64,000 bases of DNA from Brachyhypopomus gauderio. Taxonomy: Eukaryota; Chordata; Actinopteri; Gymnotiformes; Hypopomidae. A program made the translations under genes and the position numbers. The notes under the pieces were generated by a model. It worked only from the letters and a program-made list of their open reading frames with translations, searched no databases and was not told the origin of the DNA. The stretch spans positions 5,829,758 through 5,893,757 of the forward strand of contig NC_135225.1 of assembly GCF_052324685.1 (NCBI RefSeq), written 5' to 3'. Numbering within the stretch: position 1 is the first letter of the stretch; each line of letters opens with the position of its first letter. This document shows, one piece after another, positions 36,501 through 45,989 of this stretch.

Positions 36501-37896
36501 TCCAACAACAGATTACAAATCCCAACTGCTAACCACTGGGATTACTAACACCTCCCTCTCACCTGCAGAACCATACAAAACCAAACGACCTACATGAATT
36601 ATGAAGCCAAACTTTCATTATTTGATCTTTGAAAGAACAAAAGGAAGAAAGAAAGAAGGCTAACCAGGACCCATGGAAGTACTTTCAATGATAATGTTTA
36701 TGATATTGTTTTCTAAGCAGGGAGAACTTGCTTTTCCAGCTGTGCCCTTCTATGTATTAGCCCCCCCTGCATAGCAAACTCAAATGCAGGAAGTAGTATG
36801 ACTCAATCAGTAGGCTCTGATTATAGAACACAGGCATCAATTGGAGTTTGCGGTGGAGTGTAACTTGGATCAAAACTTTTTACTAAAAAATTACGTTTTC
36901 CCATTTGATATCCCTTTTTAATTCATACTTACTCTTTTCATTCTTTGAGTAATTTGCTAAAGCTCTTCCAGATGAGTTTTAATGTTTCCAAATTATTTGA
37001 ATAATAGCTACACCATGCGCCTTCAGATAGTAAAGGATAGGTCCCAGGATATCATGTTTTCTTTGGGGGGTTAATGTTTCATGCTGAGATAGGCAGGCCG
37101 TTCAAAATATAAGAAAATGTAACAAATTATATAAATATATAATATTATTCAAATGCCAGTGCGTGAAGCACTGGTAAACTGAAGTTTTCTAATTAACAAG
37201 ACGTGAACAAAACGGTCTGTGAACCTAAAATATTCTCACAGGATCACAATATTTAATGCAGATTGACCATTAGGATATTCTGAAATTAAAATCTTATTGT
37301 ATCTACGTTACGGTGTAGTAACTAACATGTTACTAACATGTTCTAGCTAAGAGGGAAGATTAAAAGTAATGAATGTTCCCCCGTCTAATAGTTAAATGTT
37401 TTATGTTTGGTCTTCACATGAGCCTATCAGATTCTGTAAGCTAACTCTCTTCTCCAACGTGTAGTCTAAGTTCATCGATGCCAACACTGCTGACATTGCG
37501 AGACATAGCGGCAAATGTCCCTAATGTCCAGTATATGGTCAGGGGACTATCTCGCATCTTCAGGACAAACTTGACGTCAGTCATTTCTGTTTATCGCTTT
37601 ATGAAATATAAACGAAGTCGTCCGTATGTGTACCCAGACATTCAAATGGCACAAAGCTGATTAACGAAATACAACGACGCTTCCCTTCGTTGGTAAAGCG
37701 AACTTACATCTCTGAAGCGATTCCAGTGCTTCATCTTACGACTGTACTGGGAAATGGTGGACAGCCACTGTTCATCTTCCATGAAATTCCCGGTTTTGTC
37801 CGCATCTTTTCCACTCTTAGCATCACCCTGAACTGATGCCCCCACGAGCATCATCAGCGGGACGAGGAGGTACCCCATCTCAGTCGTCGGAACCAT
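15563..37896 (-). CDS. spock2: Testican-2 (SPARC/osteonectin, CWCV and Kazal-like proteoglycan 2)
   Basis: Secreted calcium-binding heparan/chondroitin sulfate proteoglycan of brain extracellular matrix. Minus-strand exons, in order: 37708-37896, optional microexon 26759-26767, 26347-26392, 23113-23227, 21621-21720, 20826-20940, 19897-20016, 19402-19620, 17379-17441, 16354-16491 and 15563-15708. All phases fit, giving 416 residues (419 with the microexon; human 424). Exon 1 encodes a signal peptide followed by GNFMEDEQWLSTISQYSRKM. Then come DPCQKVKCSRHKVCVAQGYQ, a Kazal-like part (CKPCPVSGSGPVCASDGHNY), the SPARC-type EC domain with EF hands (CKDSIGWMFSKLD, INLDKYEVCIRPFFNSCDSY), a thyroglobulin type-1 repeat with QCWCVD, and an acidic tail. 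The tail has Ser-Gly sites (YSGDFGSGVGWED) for glycosaminoglycan attachment and ends GGYIW. A second in-frame ATG lies six codons on (37878) and could be the true start. Intron 1 is about 11 kb. Confidence 0.96.
16659..16686. repeat. G28 homopolymer run
   Basis: Uninterrupted G run in the spock2 intron between the exons at 16354-16491 and 17379-17441. Confidence 0.8.
17043..17057. promoter_or_regulatory. Inverted pair of GATTA homeodomain-type sites
   Basis: GATTAG-CAG-CTAATC is a perfect inverted repeat, followed by CGG so that the right half reads TAATCC. This is the K50 homeodomain consensus (Otx, Crx, Pitx). It sits in about 200 bases of complex, non-repetitive intron sequence (about 16850-17080), flanked by simple repeats and C-rich DNA. 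Enhancer function is inference. Confidence 0.3.
18097..18121. repeat. TG microsatellite
   Basis: About twelve TG dinucleotides in the spock2 intron between the exons at 17379-17441 and 19402-19620. A shorter CA stretch occurs at about 18305-18322. Confidence 0.75.
19110..19139. repeat. C30 homopolymer run
   Basis: Thirty C on plus (G30 on the spock2 sense strand) in a spock2 intron, 260 bases downstream of the donor at 19401. Confidence 0.8.
20947..20980. repeat. CA/TG microsatellite at a spock2 splice acceptor
   Basis: Seventeen CA units on plus. On the spock2 strand they read (TG)17 followed by CCTCAG and the exon that starts at 20940. The repeat takes the place of the usual pyrimidine tract, much like the (TG)m tract before human CFTR exon 9. 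Confidence 0.85.
22876..23096. repeat. G15 run plus compound GA microsatellite
   Basis: G15 (22876-22890) runs into GA repeats (to about 22920), mixed GA-rich sequence, then uninterrupted (GA)n from about 23030 to 23096. The spock2 exon 23113-23227 ends only 16 bases from the last block, so its donor is followed almost at once by a long CT run in the pre-mRNA. Confidence 0.85.
23560..24190. other. CpG-richer block in a spock2 intron
   Basis: This intronic block is richer in CpG and lower in simple repeats than its neighbours. It contains TTTGTTTACACAAATG at about 23925, a forkhead-like core in a short palindromic setting, and TGTGATCATCAC at 23956. An antisense open frame of 94 codons (23582-23866) shows no known domain. 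Candidate conserved element or internal promoter; function not visible. Confidence 0.25.
25722..26068. repeat. 66-bp perfect direct duplication flanking a minisatellite
   Basis: Bases 25722-25787 and 26003-26068 are identical by eye over 66 bases (starting AAGCTGAAAGCAGACACC and ending GTCTGAGACAC), offset by 281. Perfect identity points to a recent unequal exchange within the satellite. Confidence 0.85.
25788..26245. repeat. 14-bp minisatellite, spock2 intron
   Basis: Degenerate tandem copies of a 14-bp unit close to GAGACACGTACCCT, about thirty copies, interrupted by the second 66-bp copy. The array ends about 100 bases downstream of the spock2 donor at 26346. Long antisense open frames here are artefacts of the repeat. 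Confidence 0.85.
26397..26472. repeat. GA/CT microsatellite forming a spock2 pyrimidine tract
   Basis: About 38 GA units. On the spock2 strand this is a (CT) run that ends CTCCTCAG directly at the exon starting at 26392, so the microsatellite itself is the pyrimidine tract of the exon just after the EVE microexon. Confidence 0.9.
26759..26767 (-). CDS. spock2: spock2 9-nt microexon encoding Glu-Val-Glu
   Basis: On the minus strand a CAG acceptor (26770-26768) is followed by GAAGTGGAG and then a donor GTCAGT (26758-26753). Both neighbouring coding exons are in phase 0 at this junction (exon 1 ends in FRD, the next starts DDYIRSW), so including the 9 nt inserts EVE without changing frame. Human SPOCK2 as I recall it reads FRDEVEDDYIKSW, whereas SPOCK1 reads FRDDDY, which is the expected result of an optional EVE microexon. 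About 40 bases of pyrimidine-rich sequence lie upstream, and a UGC sits 16-18 bases before the exon, a feature of SRRM4-regulated neural microexons. Confidence 0.85.
29156..29510. repeat. 21-bp minisatellite, spock2 intron 1
   Basis: About seventeen tandem copies of a 21-bp unit close to AGCTCTGGCCTACCTTAGCCC, with a higher-order alternation of TTAGCC and TTGGCC variants. Because 21 is a multiple of three it makes an open frame of LAYLSPA repeats, which I do not regard as a gene. Confidence 0.9.
33486..33565. repeat. TCTA tetranucleotide microsatellite
   Basis: About twenty uninterrupted TCTA units in spock2 intron 1. Confidence 0.9.
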
Positions 37897-38027
37897 CGCT
37901 CGTGCGGTTCGGCGTCTCAGTCAAACGAAGACTGGCTCAGATCTTGCTTTTCTCCTCACAGCTATATGGATGCTGAGTCTTCAATGAAATGTGACCTGAT
38001 TACAGGATGCTGCTTCGTACTGCTGAG

Positions 38028-38039
38028 GCGAGAGAGAGA

Positions 38040-38101
<62 letters not shown>
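38028..38101. repeat. GA microsatellite upstream of spock2
   Basis: A GA tract with one TA interruption, 130-200 bases upstream of the spock2 start codon. It is likely in the 5' UTR or core promoter and reads as CT on the sense strand. Confidence 0.8.
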
Positions 38102-38104
<3 letters not shown>

Positions 38105-39135
38105 AACAAGTAAGAGACGGTGAGGGGAGGAGGCACCGCCGGTATCGCTTTCATGTAATTTGCAGAACTCGCTGGAGCGTATACATTTAATCTAAGGATT
38201 ATATTAAATACCAGAAATTTAGATGAATAAATGTATAAATAAATCCACAATTCTTTATAAGTTTTACTAGAATAGCTCGCATAAGTGTTCACACCATTTG
38301 TAAAGGCAACACTGTTTTAAGAAAAACTGTTTATCAACTTAAGTTTATATTAAATTAAGTAAGAATTCTAATGTTTTAGAGATGATACATCTTTACTTAA
38401 AAAAGAAAGAATGTTTAGCATTTTGCTAGTTATTGTTGCATTTAAAAAGGTAAATGAACACACATATGCCAATATGTTATATCTTTTTCAAAACACATCT
38501 TTATGAACACTTAAGGACTCTTAATAGTTCATATAATAAATATAAATCTAAATTGATACACATGCTAAACGCCTTAAGTAATCTATCAGGACAGGAAAAA
38601 TAAAAGAATAACAAAGCATGCTGATCTTCATAAATCATGGAATGCCTGATGACCCACATCTGAAAAGTCCAATTTCCATAATCAGATAAACATCACATAA
38701 ATGTGCCCTAAGAAGAGGGCACAACATGACCATAAATACTGTGTATTGGGTACCAGGAGTACACTTAGTTGCATCCAGGGGTCACAAAGTTTGTAAAATT
38801 ACACCACCGCCAGTAACAAGCTTTATGGAAGGCTTGACAGTTAAACATCATTGAAACTTTGCAACCAGGTTTCATGGTATGAAATGAAACAAAATGATCA
38901 AATGATACAAAAATTGATTATTTTTGGCCACAAACACCACCAGAGTTATGTTTAGCATTAAAAGATGCAAGATCTTCTTTTACAGCCAAATACATCTACT
39001 TCTGTTAAAGTAACAGACAGAGAACATCACAATATGTACTAAATATAAATGTATGGGTTTTATTTTATACCCAAATGAAACTGATATTGAAAACAAACAA
39101 AACCATGGCTTACTTCAGAACTTCACAGAGACCAG

Positions 39136-39290
39136 CAGGGCCGGAGTGGGACACTTTTTCAGCCCGGGAGTTTTATGACCAAATCCGGCCCAAAATTATT
39201 TTTCCCTCCCAATCGGCCCAAACTAGAGATTGACATGAACCGGCCCATCGGGAATCCTCCCGAATCTCCCGATTAGCCACTCCGGCTTTG
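39136..39290. mobile_element. hAT-type MITE, 155 bp
   Basis: Starts CAGGGCCGGAGTGG and ends with the complement of CAAAGCCGGAGTGG, giving imperfect 14-bp terminal inverted repeats. It is flanked on both sides by the same 8 bases, GAGACCAG (39128-39135 and 39291-39298). An 8-bp target duplication and CA-starting ends are typical of the hAT superfamily. Too short to code for a transposase. Confidence 0.85.
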
Positions 39291-41869
39291 GAGACCAGTA
39301 AATAACGCATTACCTCTGCTAGCTGATAAACATTTTTTATTTTATTTCATATAAAGTTATTTTGCTCTTTGGCCCTTTGTGGTCCAATCTTTACCTCACT
39401 GTACTGTTGTTTTTCATTCCACTTAAAACCAAACAAAAATCCGACCAAATTAGTGTCATTCTCTGTTTTTACTGTTTTGTGTTTAACAAATTTCATAGGG
39501 GCTGTGTAATTGTAACATGTCAAACAAAACAAGACAACTTAGTGGGACTCACATTAAATCAACAACTGACAATCACATAAACAAGCACACTTAAATACAT
39601 GAACTTAAACAAAACAGGAGTGCTACACATAATGTTAACAAGACAAGAGACAGGTATGGTAAATAACACGTATGACAGATGAACACACACGCCAAGGCAC
39701 ACACAGAAAAGATCATATACAGATAGACAAACATGTGGACCTACCCAGAGGGAGGGGTCAGGGGCTGTACCATATGTACACATATTCACACATGCATCGC
39801 TCCTGGCCATTACCTTGCACTAGCACAAAATCGTATCTCAGAAAACAAAGCACTGTTGAAAGCAGAAATCAGCACAAAAATAACATCAACAAATTATATA
39901 AGTTTTGTTCAATTTTGTTTAAGGTGGAGTGCCACCATGGATTTGTAAAAATATAACAAATTCCAGTTGCATTACTATGCTGGAATTAGCTTGTTTGTAT
40001 ACCCAAATTATACCCAAGCGCTCACTGGCCACTTCATTAGGACCATCTCCACAGCCCTTCCAGCTACTGGGGTGTCAGAGCCCATGGTCAGGTGTTTACA
40101 TCACACCTTGGGACTCAAAACGTCCCTTTCCCCAGACCTAGCCTTCGGGAGTTAGGTCGCTTGGAAGTTCTACATTAAGGGCGGACTGTCTTAGGCTTGT
40201 CATTGTTTGTCATATGCTTATTACTTATCTGAAAAAAACTATTTATTTTACATTTATTGCCAATTTTTTTAGTCCTCTAAATAATAATACTAAAAGTCTT
40301 TTAAGAAGCAGCTGTGCAGGGTGGTATCAGCAGCAGACGTCAGCAGCTCGTGTGAGCAGTACAGGAACTGTGCACAGCACTGCTGGCTGGAACCTGTGGG
40401 TTTAAATGCAGGGGTGAGTGACACGCAGGTGACAGTGCTGATGAGAATGTGTGACTAATGTGTGGGTGATTGAGAGTGGGGGAGTGGTGTAGTATGTGGA
40501 TGTGTGTGTCTAAGAGTGGGAGTCTCCCTGGTGCTTTAGGACTGGCCAACCGTAACAGTATAAAGGTAAAATACATATAATAAAGTCACATCATAACTGG
40601 GGGTAAAAGGTGGTTGAAAAAATCATATTAAAGCATAAAGCAACAATCTTCCAATAGTACAACCTGAATACAGTGAACAAACTCTTCTGGTACTACGAGG
40701 AATTAAAAATAGTCCATATATAATACATGAAACACGGCATCGTTGATGTAGCAATAAAACAGCATCTCAGGAAGTTTTTCAAAGAAATGACAGTGGCCAA
40801 TTTCCAGTGATGCCTCTATTTGTACATCCATTGCTATGTCAATGTCACAAAAACACCCCCCCCCCCCCTCACTAATATATGTGCTAGTATTATGGAACAG
40901 TGATTTTGCACATTTATCTTTCAGGACATTGTATGAAACTGCTGTACAATAATGCTGAAGTACTTGATTTAGAAAAGCTTGCTTAAGTCTCTCTCCTTAA
41001 AGGTCTGTTTTTAAATTGGTAAATTATTTTATAATTAATTTTTTATATATAATTTTACATTTTATTTTGCAAACTGCAAAATAAAAACATGTTAATTGGA
41101 ATAGCAGAGGAACTTTAAATCTCATGTTACTAAGCAAGCAACCTCATCCTCTGATGTCTGTGTTCATCCATGTTAATGAGACAATACACAGTTTACAGTG
41201 ATTGCTAGGTGAGCAGGAAACCCTGCCTGTCCTGCAGCTGAACTATGGAAGAGTACCATGTATAAGAAGATGTACAGACCTCCTTTACTTCAATAAAAGT
41301 CCAAATATCTTTTTTTAGTATTACTCTAAGTGAAATAATAATAATAAGTACATGTGTTGGAGGTGATTGGTTTAGTGGTGTTTGAGGGCGGGTCTACCTG
41401 CTCTTCCTGGCTGCCACCTGCCGAGACTCCTCCTACTTCAACAGGGCTGATGAGCTGGAGGGTGGACGAGGTGAAAGAGAATTATTTGTCCAAGGGATGC
41501 AATTTCATCAGCATGCATAGTTTCCAATAATCACATTAACCACCACCACCCACTCTGATATTAGTATGCACTCACATTAACTACCCATCACCCACTCTGA
41601 TATTAGTATGCACTCATATATATACCTCCGCCCTTCCCACCAGATTAACTGGACTTGGCCACTCTCGGGTGCCTGGGTCAGTAGTCTACTATGTGAGAAA
41701 ACTGTTTGCCAGCTGATAGGAGTGCAAATTTGTCTGGAAACCATTTTCAAGTTCAGCGTCTTTATAGTTATCTGTCGTTGGGTGATTTGTGGTATCAGCT
41801 GCCACATGACATGATTTGACAGTTGCTTCAGTCAGCTCTTTGAAAGTCTCAAATTCAACTGCAACAAAG

Positions 41870-42960
41870 TCAAAGTCAAAGTCAAAATTATATCGCACAT
41901 TTTGCAACAGCTGTTGTCAAAAAGTAACTTTCCAGACATCCGGCCCAAGCCCCTAGTGAGCAAGTCAAAGGCAATAGTGGCAATGAAAAACAACCTATGA
42001 ACCAAGATTCAAAGGGCAACCCATCCTCCTCTGGTTGACACCGGAAAAGTGCAACAAGAACAAAATAAGCAATAAAGAACAAAATAACTTATAAAAGCAG
42101 AATCCAGTAAACCTAGAACCTTCTTGACGTTCTGTGAGGGGAGGGGAGGGAACAAAAAGGGGGAGGAGAAGTGAGTAGTTGGGGTGGGAGGAGCCACCAC
42201 AGCACAGACAGACAGATCCAGACTCAGCAACAGCATGAGCACATGTACTTCAGAAAGAGAGGACGGATTACTAGGCATGGTCAAACACTACAATGTGTAA
42301 AATAGGGATGGGTAATGTGCATAGGCGGATGGCAGCACGGCAAAAAATATAGCCAGAAGTAAATACAGGCATGATGGCTAATAGGAACATCAGCACTCCG
42401 TACACACAGCCACACACTCACACACCCACACACACAGCCAACAAACTTGAGTGACAGCTTTATAGGTAAAGTGACAGATCCCAGTTGACCATAACTCTCA
42501 ATCAACCTCCATGAACCCCCAGATCTACACTTAGGTTGAGCCGTAATTATCAGCCTTGCTTTAAATATTGAGACTGTGTCTGAGACGTGAACATCAACAA
42601 GAAGGGTATTCAATATCTTGGTGGGTCTATAGGACAAGATTTTTCCTCCCGAGGTAGATTTCCTTATTCTATTAAGTACTAATAAAGTCTCCACACCTTT
42701 TGATTGAAGCAGATGTGGAAGAAAACAATAAACCAAACGTTTGCTTTCGCTGCATTGTAGGCAATTAGAATTAATTCATAATCAGTAGGAATTTTACTGG
42801 AATCCAATGCAGAGCAGCCAAGACAGGAGTAATATGATCAAACATTCAAGTTCTAGCAAAGCATTAAAGCAGTCCAATCCATGAGTGACAAATGTCAGTA
42901 TGGAAATTCATCTATCTGCAGATGTATCTGTTTGGATACATCATTAAGGACATCATCAGA
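41870..42960 (-). mobile_element. LINE (L2/CR1-like) 3' fragment, decayed
   Basis: Text around 41870-42060 resembles the very common fish repeat that runs from a CAAA-rich end, past GCAACAGCTGTTGTCA, to CAACCCATCCTCCTCTGG. Around 42540-42860 other familiar words of the same LINE 3' region follow (TTGAGACTGTGTCTGAGACG, CCAATGCAGAGCAGC, AGACAGGAGTAATATGATCA). The orientation is antisense to the plus strand. Recognition is from memory of fish repeats; no intact reverse transcriptase is present. Confidence 0.5.
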
Positions 42961-43235
42961 AGTTCTATGATTGTTCACGAGGAGACACTAAGAAGTGTAC
43001 AAGTTGTATAGAAGGATCTGGACAGGATCCAAATAAGTGAATCATCTTCATGGCAGTAGGTCCACCAAGATGGATGAAGTCTACTGTTTCTAATGGGTTG
43101 AATAGATGAGAACTAGAGCCAATAAATAGTTGATGTGGACTTGTATTTTGTGCATTTTTTAGCTTTTTGGGTTGAAAATTACACTGATAATTAATTAATC
43201 TTCCTTGGTAATTCTGAAATCTTGGTAAACATCAG

Positions 43236-43337
43236 ATGTTCGGCATGGTGGTGTGGTGGTTAGCGCTGTCGCCTCACAGCAAGGCGGTCTGGGTTCGATT
43301 CTCGGTCTGGGCAGCTCTGTGTGGAGTTTGTATGTTG
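43236..43337 (+). mobile_element. tRNA-derived SINE head, interrupted
   Basis: GTGGTGTGGTGGTTAGCGCT matches an A-box region and GGTTCGATTC a B-box, followed by GTGTGGAGTTTGTATGTT, the start of a very common fish repeat. It stops abruptly where a second SINE begins, so the second element seems to have inserted into or next to it. Confidence 0.6.
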
Positions 43338-43533
43338 GGCAGTCATGGTCTAGTGGTTAGGGAACTGGTCTTTTGACCGGAGGGTCGTGGGTTCGATTCC
43401 CAGACCTGAGGCCATGACTGAAGTGCCCCTGAGCAAGGCCCTTAACCCTCAATTGCTCACTTGTATAAAAATGAGATAAAAATGTAAGTCGCTCTGGATA
43501 AGGGTGTCTGCCAAATGCCATAAATGTAATGTT
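43338..43533 (+). mobile_element. tRNA-headed SINE with LINE-like tail
   Basis: A-box-like TCTAGTGGTTAGGGAACTGG and B-box GGTTCGATTCC, then the body word CCATGACTGAAGTGCCCCTG and the tail GCTCTGGATAAGGGTGTCTG, CCAAATGCCATAAATGTAAT. That tail is the 3' end shared by many fish SINEs and their partner L2-like LINEs. Its head and body match the SINE at 62808-63077, but the tail differs. Confidence 0.75.
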
Positions 43534-43710
43534 CAGATGGTATCTCAAGATCAAGTTCTTGTGCATCAATATGAAGGAGCACTGCGTACTCTGATCCATA
43601 ACCTAAGACAACATACATCTAACTAATACCCACTATGCTATGGGATTGCTGATAATCCCAATAATACTAATGAACATCTTCCCCAAACATCTGCAGTTGT
43701 CTATTAAACA

Positions 43711-43867
43711 CATGGACGTAATTTTGATTTCAAAATTGGGGGGGACATGGATTCGTCGCTATTTAAATATTTGGTTTTAACCGTAAAAACTGGGGGGGAC
43801 CAAAGCCGGCTTTTGAAAAAGTGGGGGGGACATGTCCCCCCCGTCCCCCCCCAAAATTACGTCCGTG
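43711..43867. mobile_element. hAT-type MITE, 157 bp
   Basis: Begins CATGGACGTAATTTTG and ends with the complement of CACGGACGTAATTTTG (15 of 16 bases match). Exact 8-bp target duplication ATTAAACA lies on both sides (43703-43710 and 43868-43875). The inside is rich in G7 and C7-9 runs. No coding capacity. The 8-bp duplication places it with hAT elements. Confidence 0.9.
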
Positions 43868-44701
43868 ATTAAACAGCAGTCAAGATAATGTGTACATGAT
43901 TGCTGCTGGGTCCTGCTTCTTTTAATTAATTTAACTGAACTCTTACAATCTCTGTAACTGCTTCAACTGGAGGCAAATAGATGGAAGCAAAAAAGGGAAA
44001 GAATCCCTCTTTCTGATGAAAGATTGGAGGACATGGTTCAGGACATGGCACATCTTCTTGGCATCTTCATTAACTACAAAAGTCTGGAGAAGTGTAGCGA
44101 CAGGTTTGGGCTAGTCAGTTTCTGTGAAACATAATCTGTTGTGCAAGTATGGAATTCTATAGTAAAGCTTTGGATGAAGAGGATATTGAGAAAATGTGGC
44201 ATGTCTTGTTTGAGCTGATCATTGTCCTCCTTGATTTCTCTAATGGCTGAGGGGACTGTGTCAGTGGTGAGACCTTTAAACTGCATATCATGTTAAAGTA
44301 ATTACTTGGTAGGGTCACACTGCTCCATTGTATCAAGTTTACCATCTTCATCTTTGGAGTGACTACCTTACTTCCTTGACTACCTTACTACCTTACAAAT
44401 TCAAAGTCCTCCAGAGAGTGTGATGGACAGGCATTACTATGAGGGTGTGCACCATCATATGAATAACAATGCAGTGACATTATGGCTGTAATAAATGTAG
44501 CATTACAAAATACCAAATTCAGAGAGGCATATGTATACTCCAAGTATCTCAGAAAATAAACTCATGAAGTCTTTGGTTTACATAATTAATAGAGGGTAGG
44601 TTAAACATGTGACGGCCATACCATAGTAAGTTGGCAAGTGACAGATGTAGCTGTCATGGTACAACCCCTGACTCCTCAGGGAGTACGTCCGTGTGTGTTT
44701 T

Positions 44702-44702
<1 letters not shown>

Positions 44703-44782
<80 letters not shown>

Positions 44783-44805
44783 GTGTGTGTGTGTCTGTCT
44801 GAGTC
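44703..44805. repeat. TG microsatellite
   Basis: About fifty TG units with a few CG or TC interruptions near the right end, in the intergenic region. The open frames across it (CVCVCV and HTHTHT) are artefacts. Confidence 0.9.
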
Positions 44806-45989
44806 TCTGTGTTATTCGTATCACCTGTTCCTTGTCTTGTGCTTGTTCAAACGTCAAACAATGTCGTCTGTGAAAATGTGAAAAGAAATATCTGATAAAT
44901 ATATCGCCTCAAAGTATAACCTATAAAAGGGATAATCAGATTAACAAAGCTATTTTATCTATGGCCATTAAAGTGCTTATTTATATTATTTATCTGTCAT
45001 GATCACAGGTAACCTTCCAATTAGCATTTCTCAAAGAACAGCCCTGTATGGCTTTATCAGAGCAACAGTAGCATAGGATCTTAATCAAATTAATTAAAAT
45101 GCCAAGTTCCTTTGATCTCTGTTCTCAACTTTTGGAAAGCTTTACAGATTAGTTCCTAAGAAATCTGCTAATCTATAATCTGCACATTCATAACTGAGAA
45201 TACAAACCCACTAACCATGCTTAAATTCTGAACTACAAGTCACAGAATTAATTTTATAAACATCAGTTAGAATATAACTAGATAATATTATTTTAAAACA
45301 AACCTCATCAACCTTGCTATATTCCCCCTTGTAAAGAATTATGAACATGGGTTTGAGAACTACCTTTCTAATAAATTGTCTTCAGGAATATTATAGACAT
45401 TCTAATTTTGTCATTTAGTTCTTAGTTATTATGCCATGTTTTTCAATGTCATTGACTGCAGACAGCAGCTTCCCTGCTCCTTGTCTCCTTTCATATACTT
45501 TGAGGGAGAAATATCAATGTGTGGAGGTGAGACTGAATCACACGGCCTGTGAGGAGTGCAGGTTTCTCCTGCTCTCAGCAATTCCCAGCACCGCAACGCA
45601 ACTGCCACTTTTTCCACTGATGTGCTGCGGTGAAGGCCAGTCCTAAACATAGCACCTATGACTTCCCGCACTTTCAACTGCAACAAGCTTCTGACAGGGC
45701 TGTGATAATAATACCGCCTTATGACAAGCCACATTTGTTGCTATGCAGTCCTGAAGAGGTGTTGTGTTTTTTATTGTCCTTTATGGCTGCCTGTTTTCTA
45801 TTTGGCAACTCAACTTTCTCATTTTGATATAGTATAGCTCATTTATGACAAAAATCTATCTGCTGCCATTATGGATGAATCCCACATGGTCATAATAAAC
45901 ATAATATGCAAAAGGTTAAAGCTGTCTTGAACATTCAGTATCGAAAGTTCTAAAGGTCCTCACAAAGGTCTGACTAAATGAATATTTGT

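Larger units (their letters stand above)
26768..37707 (-). other. spock2: spock2 intron 1
   Basis: Eleven kilobases between exon 1 and the microexon. It holds the 21-bp minisatellite (29156-29510), the TCTA microsatellite (33486-33565), a CCA-rich stretch near 32980-33000 and otherwise AT-rich unique-looking sequence. No further coding exon was recognised. Bases 32470-32950 hold longer open frames on both strands without a family match and may be an old repeat. Confidence 0.6.

Noticed and set aside
37966-38292. Frames across the GA tract upstream of spock2
   Set aside because: Microsatellite shadow; likely 5' UTR or promoter.
42281-42736. 151-codon minus-strand frame
   Set aside because: Lies in a decayed LINE 3' region and shows no conserved domain.
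43236-43420. tRNA gene(s)
   Set aside because: A- and B-box words are present, but no cloverleaf with acceptor stem could be drawn and SINE bodies follow; these are tRNA-derived SINEs.
44631-44881. Open frames of Cys-Val and His-Thr repeats
   Set aside because: Produced by the TG microsatellite, with no start context or splice support.
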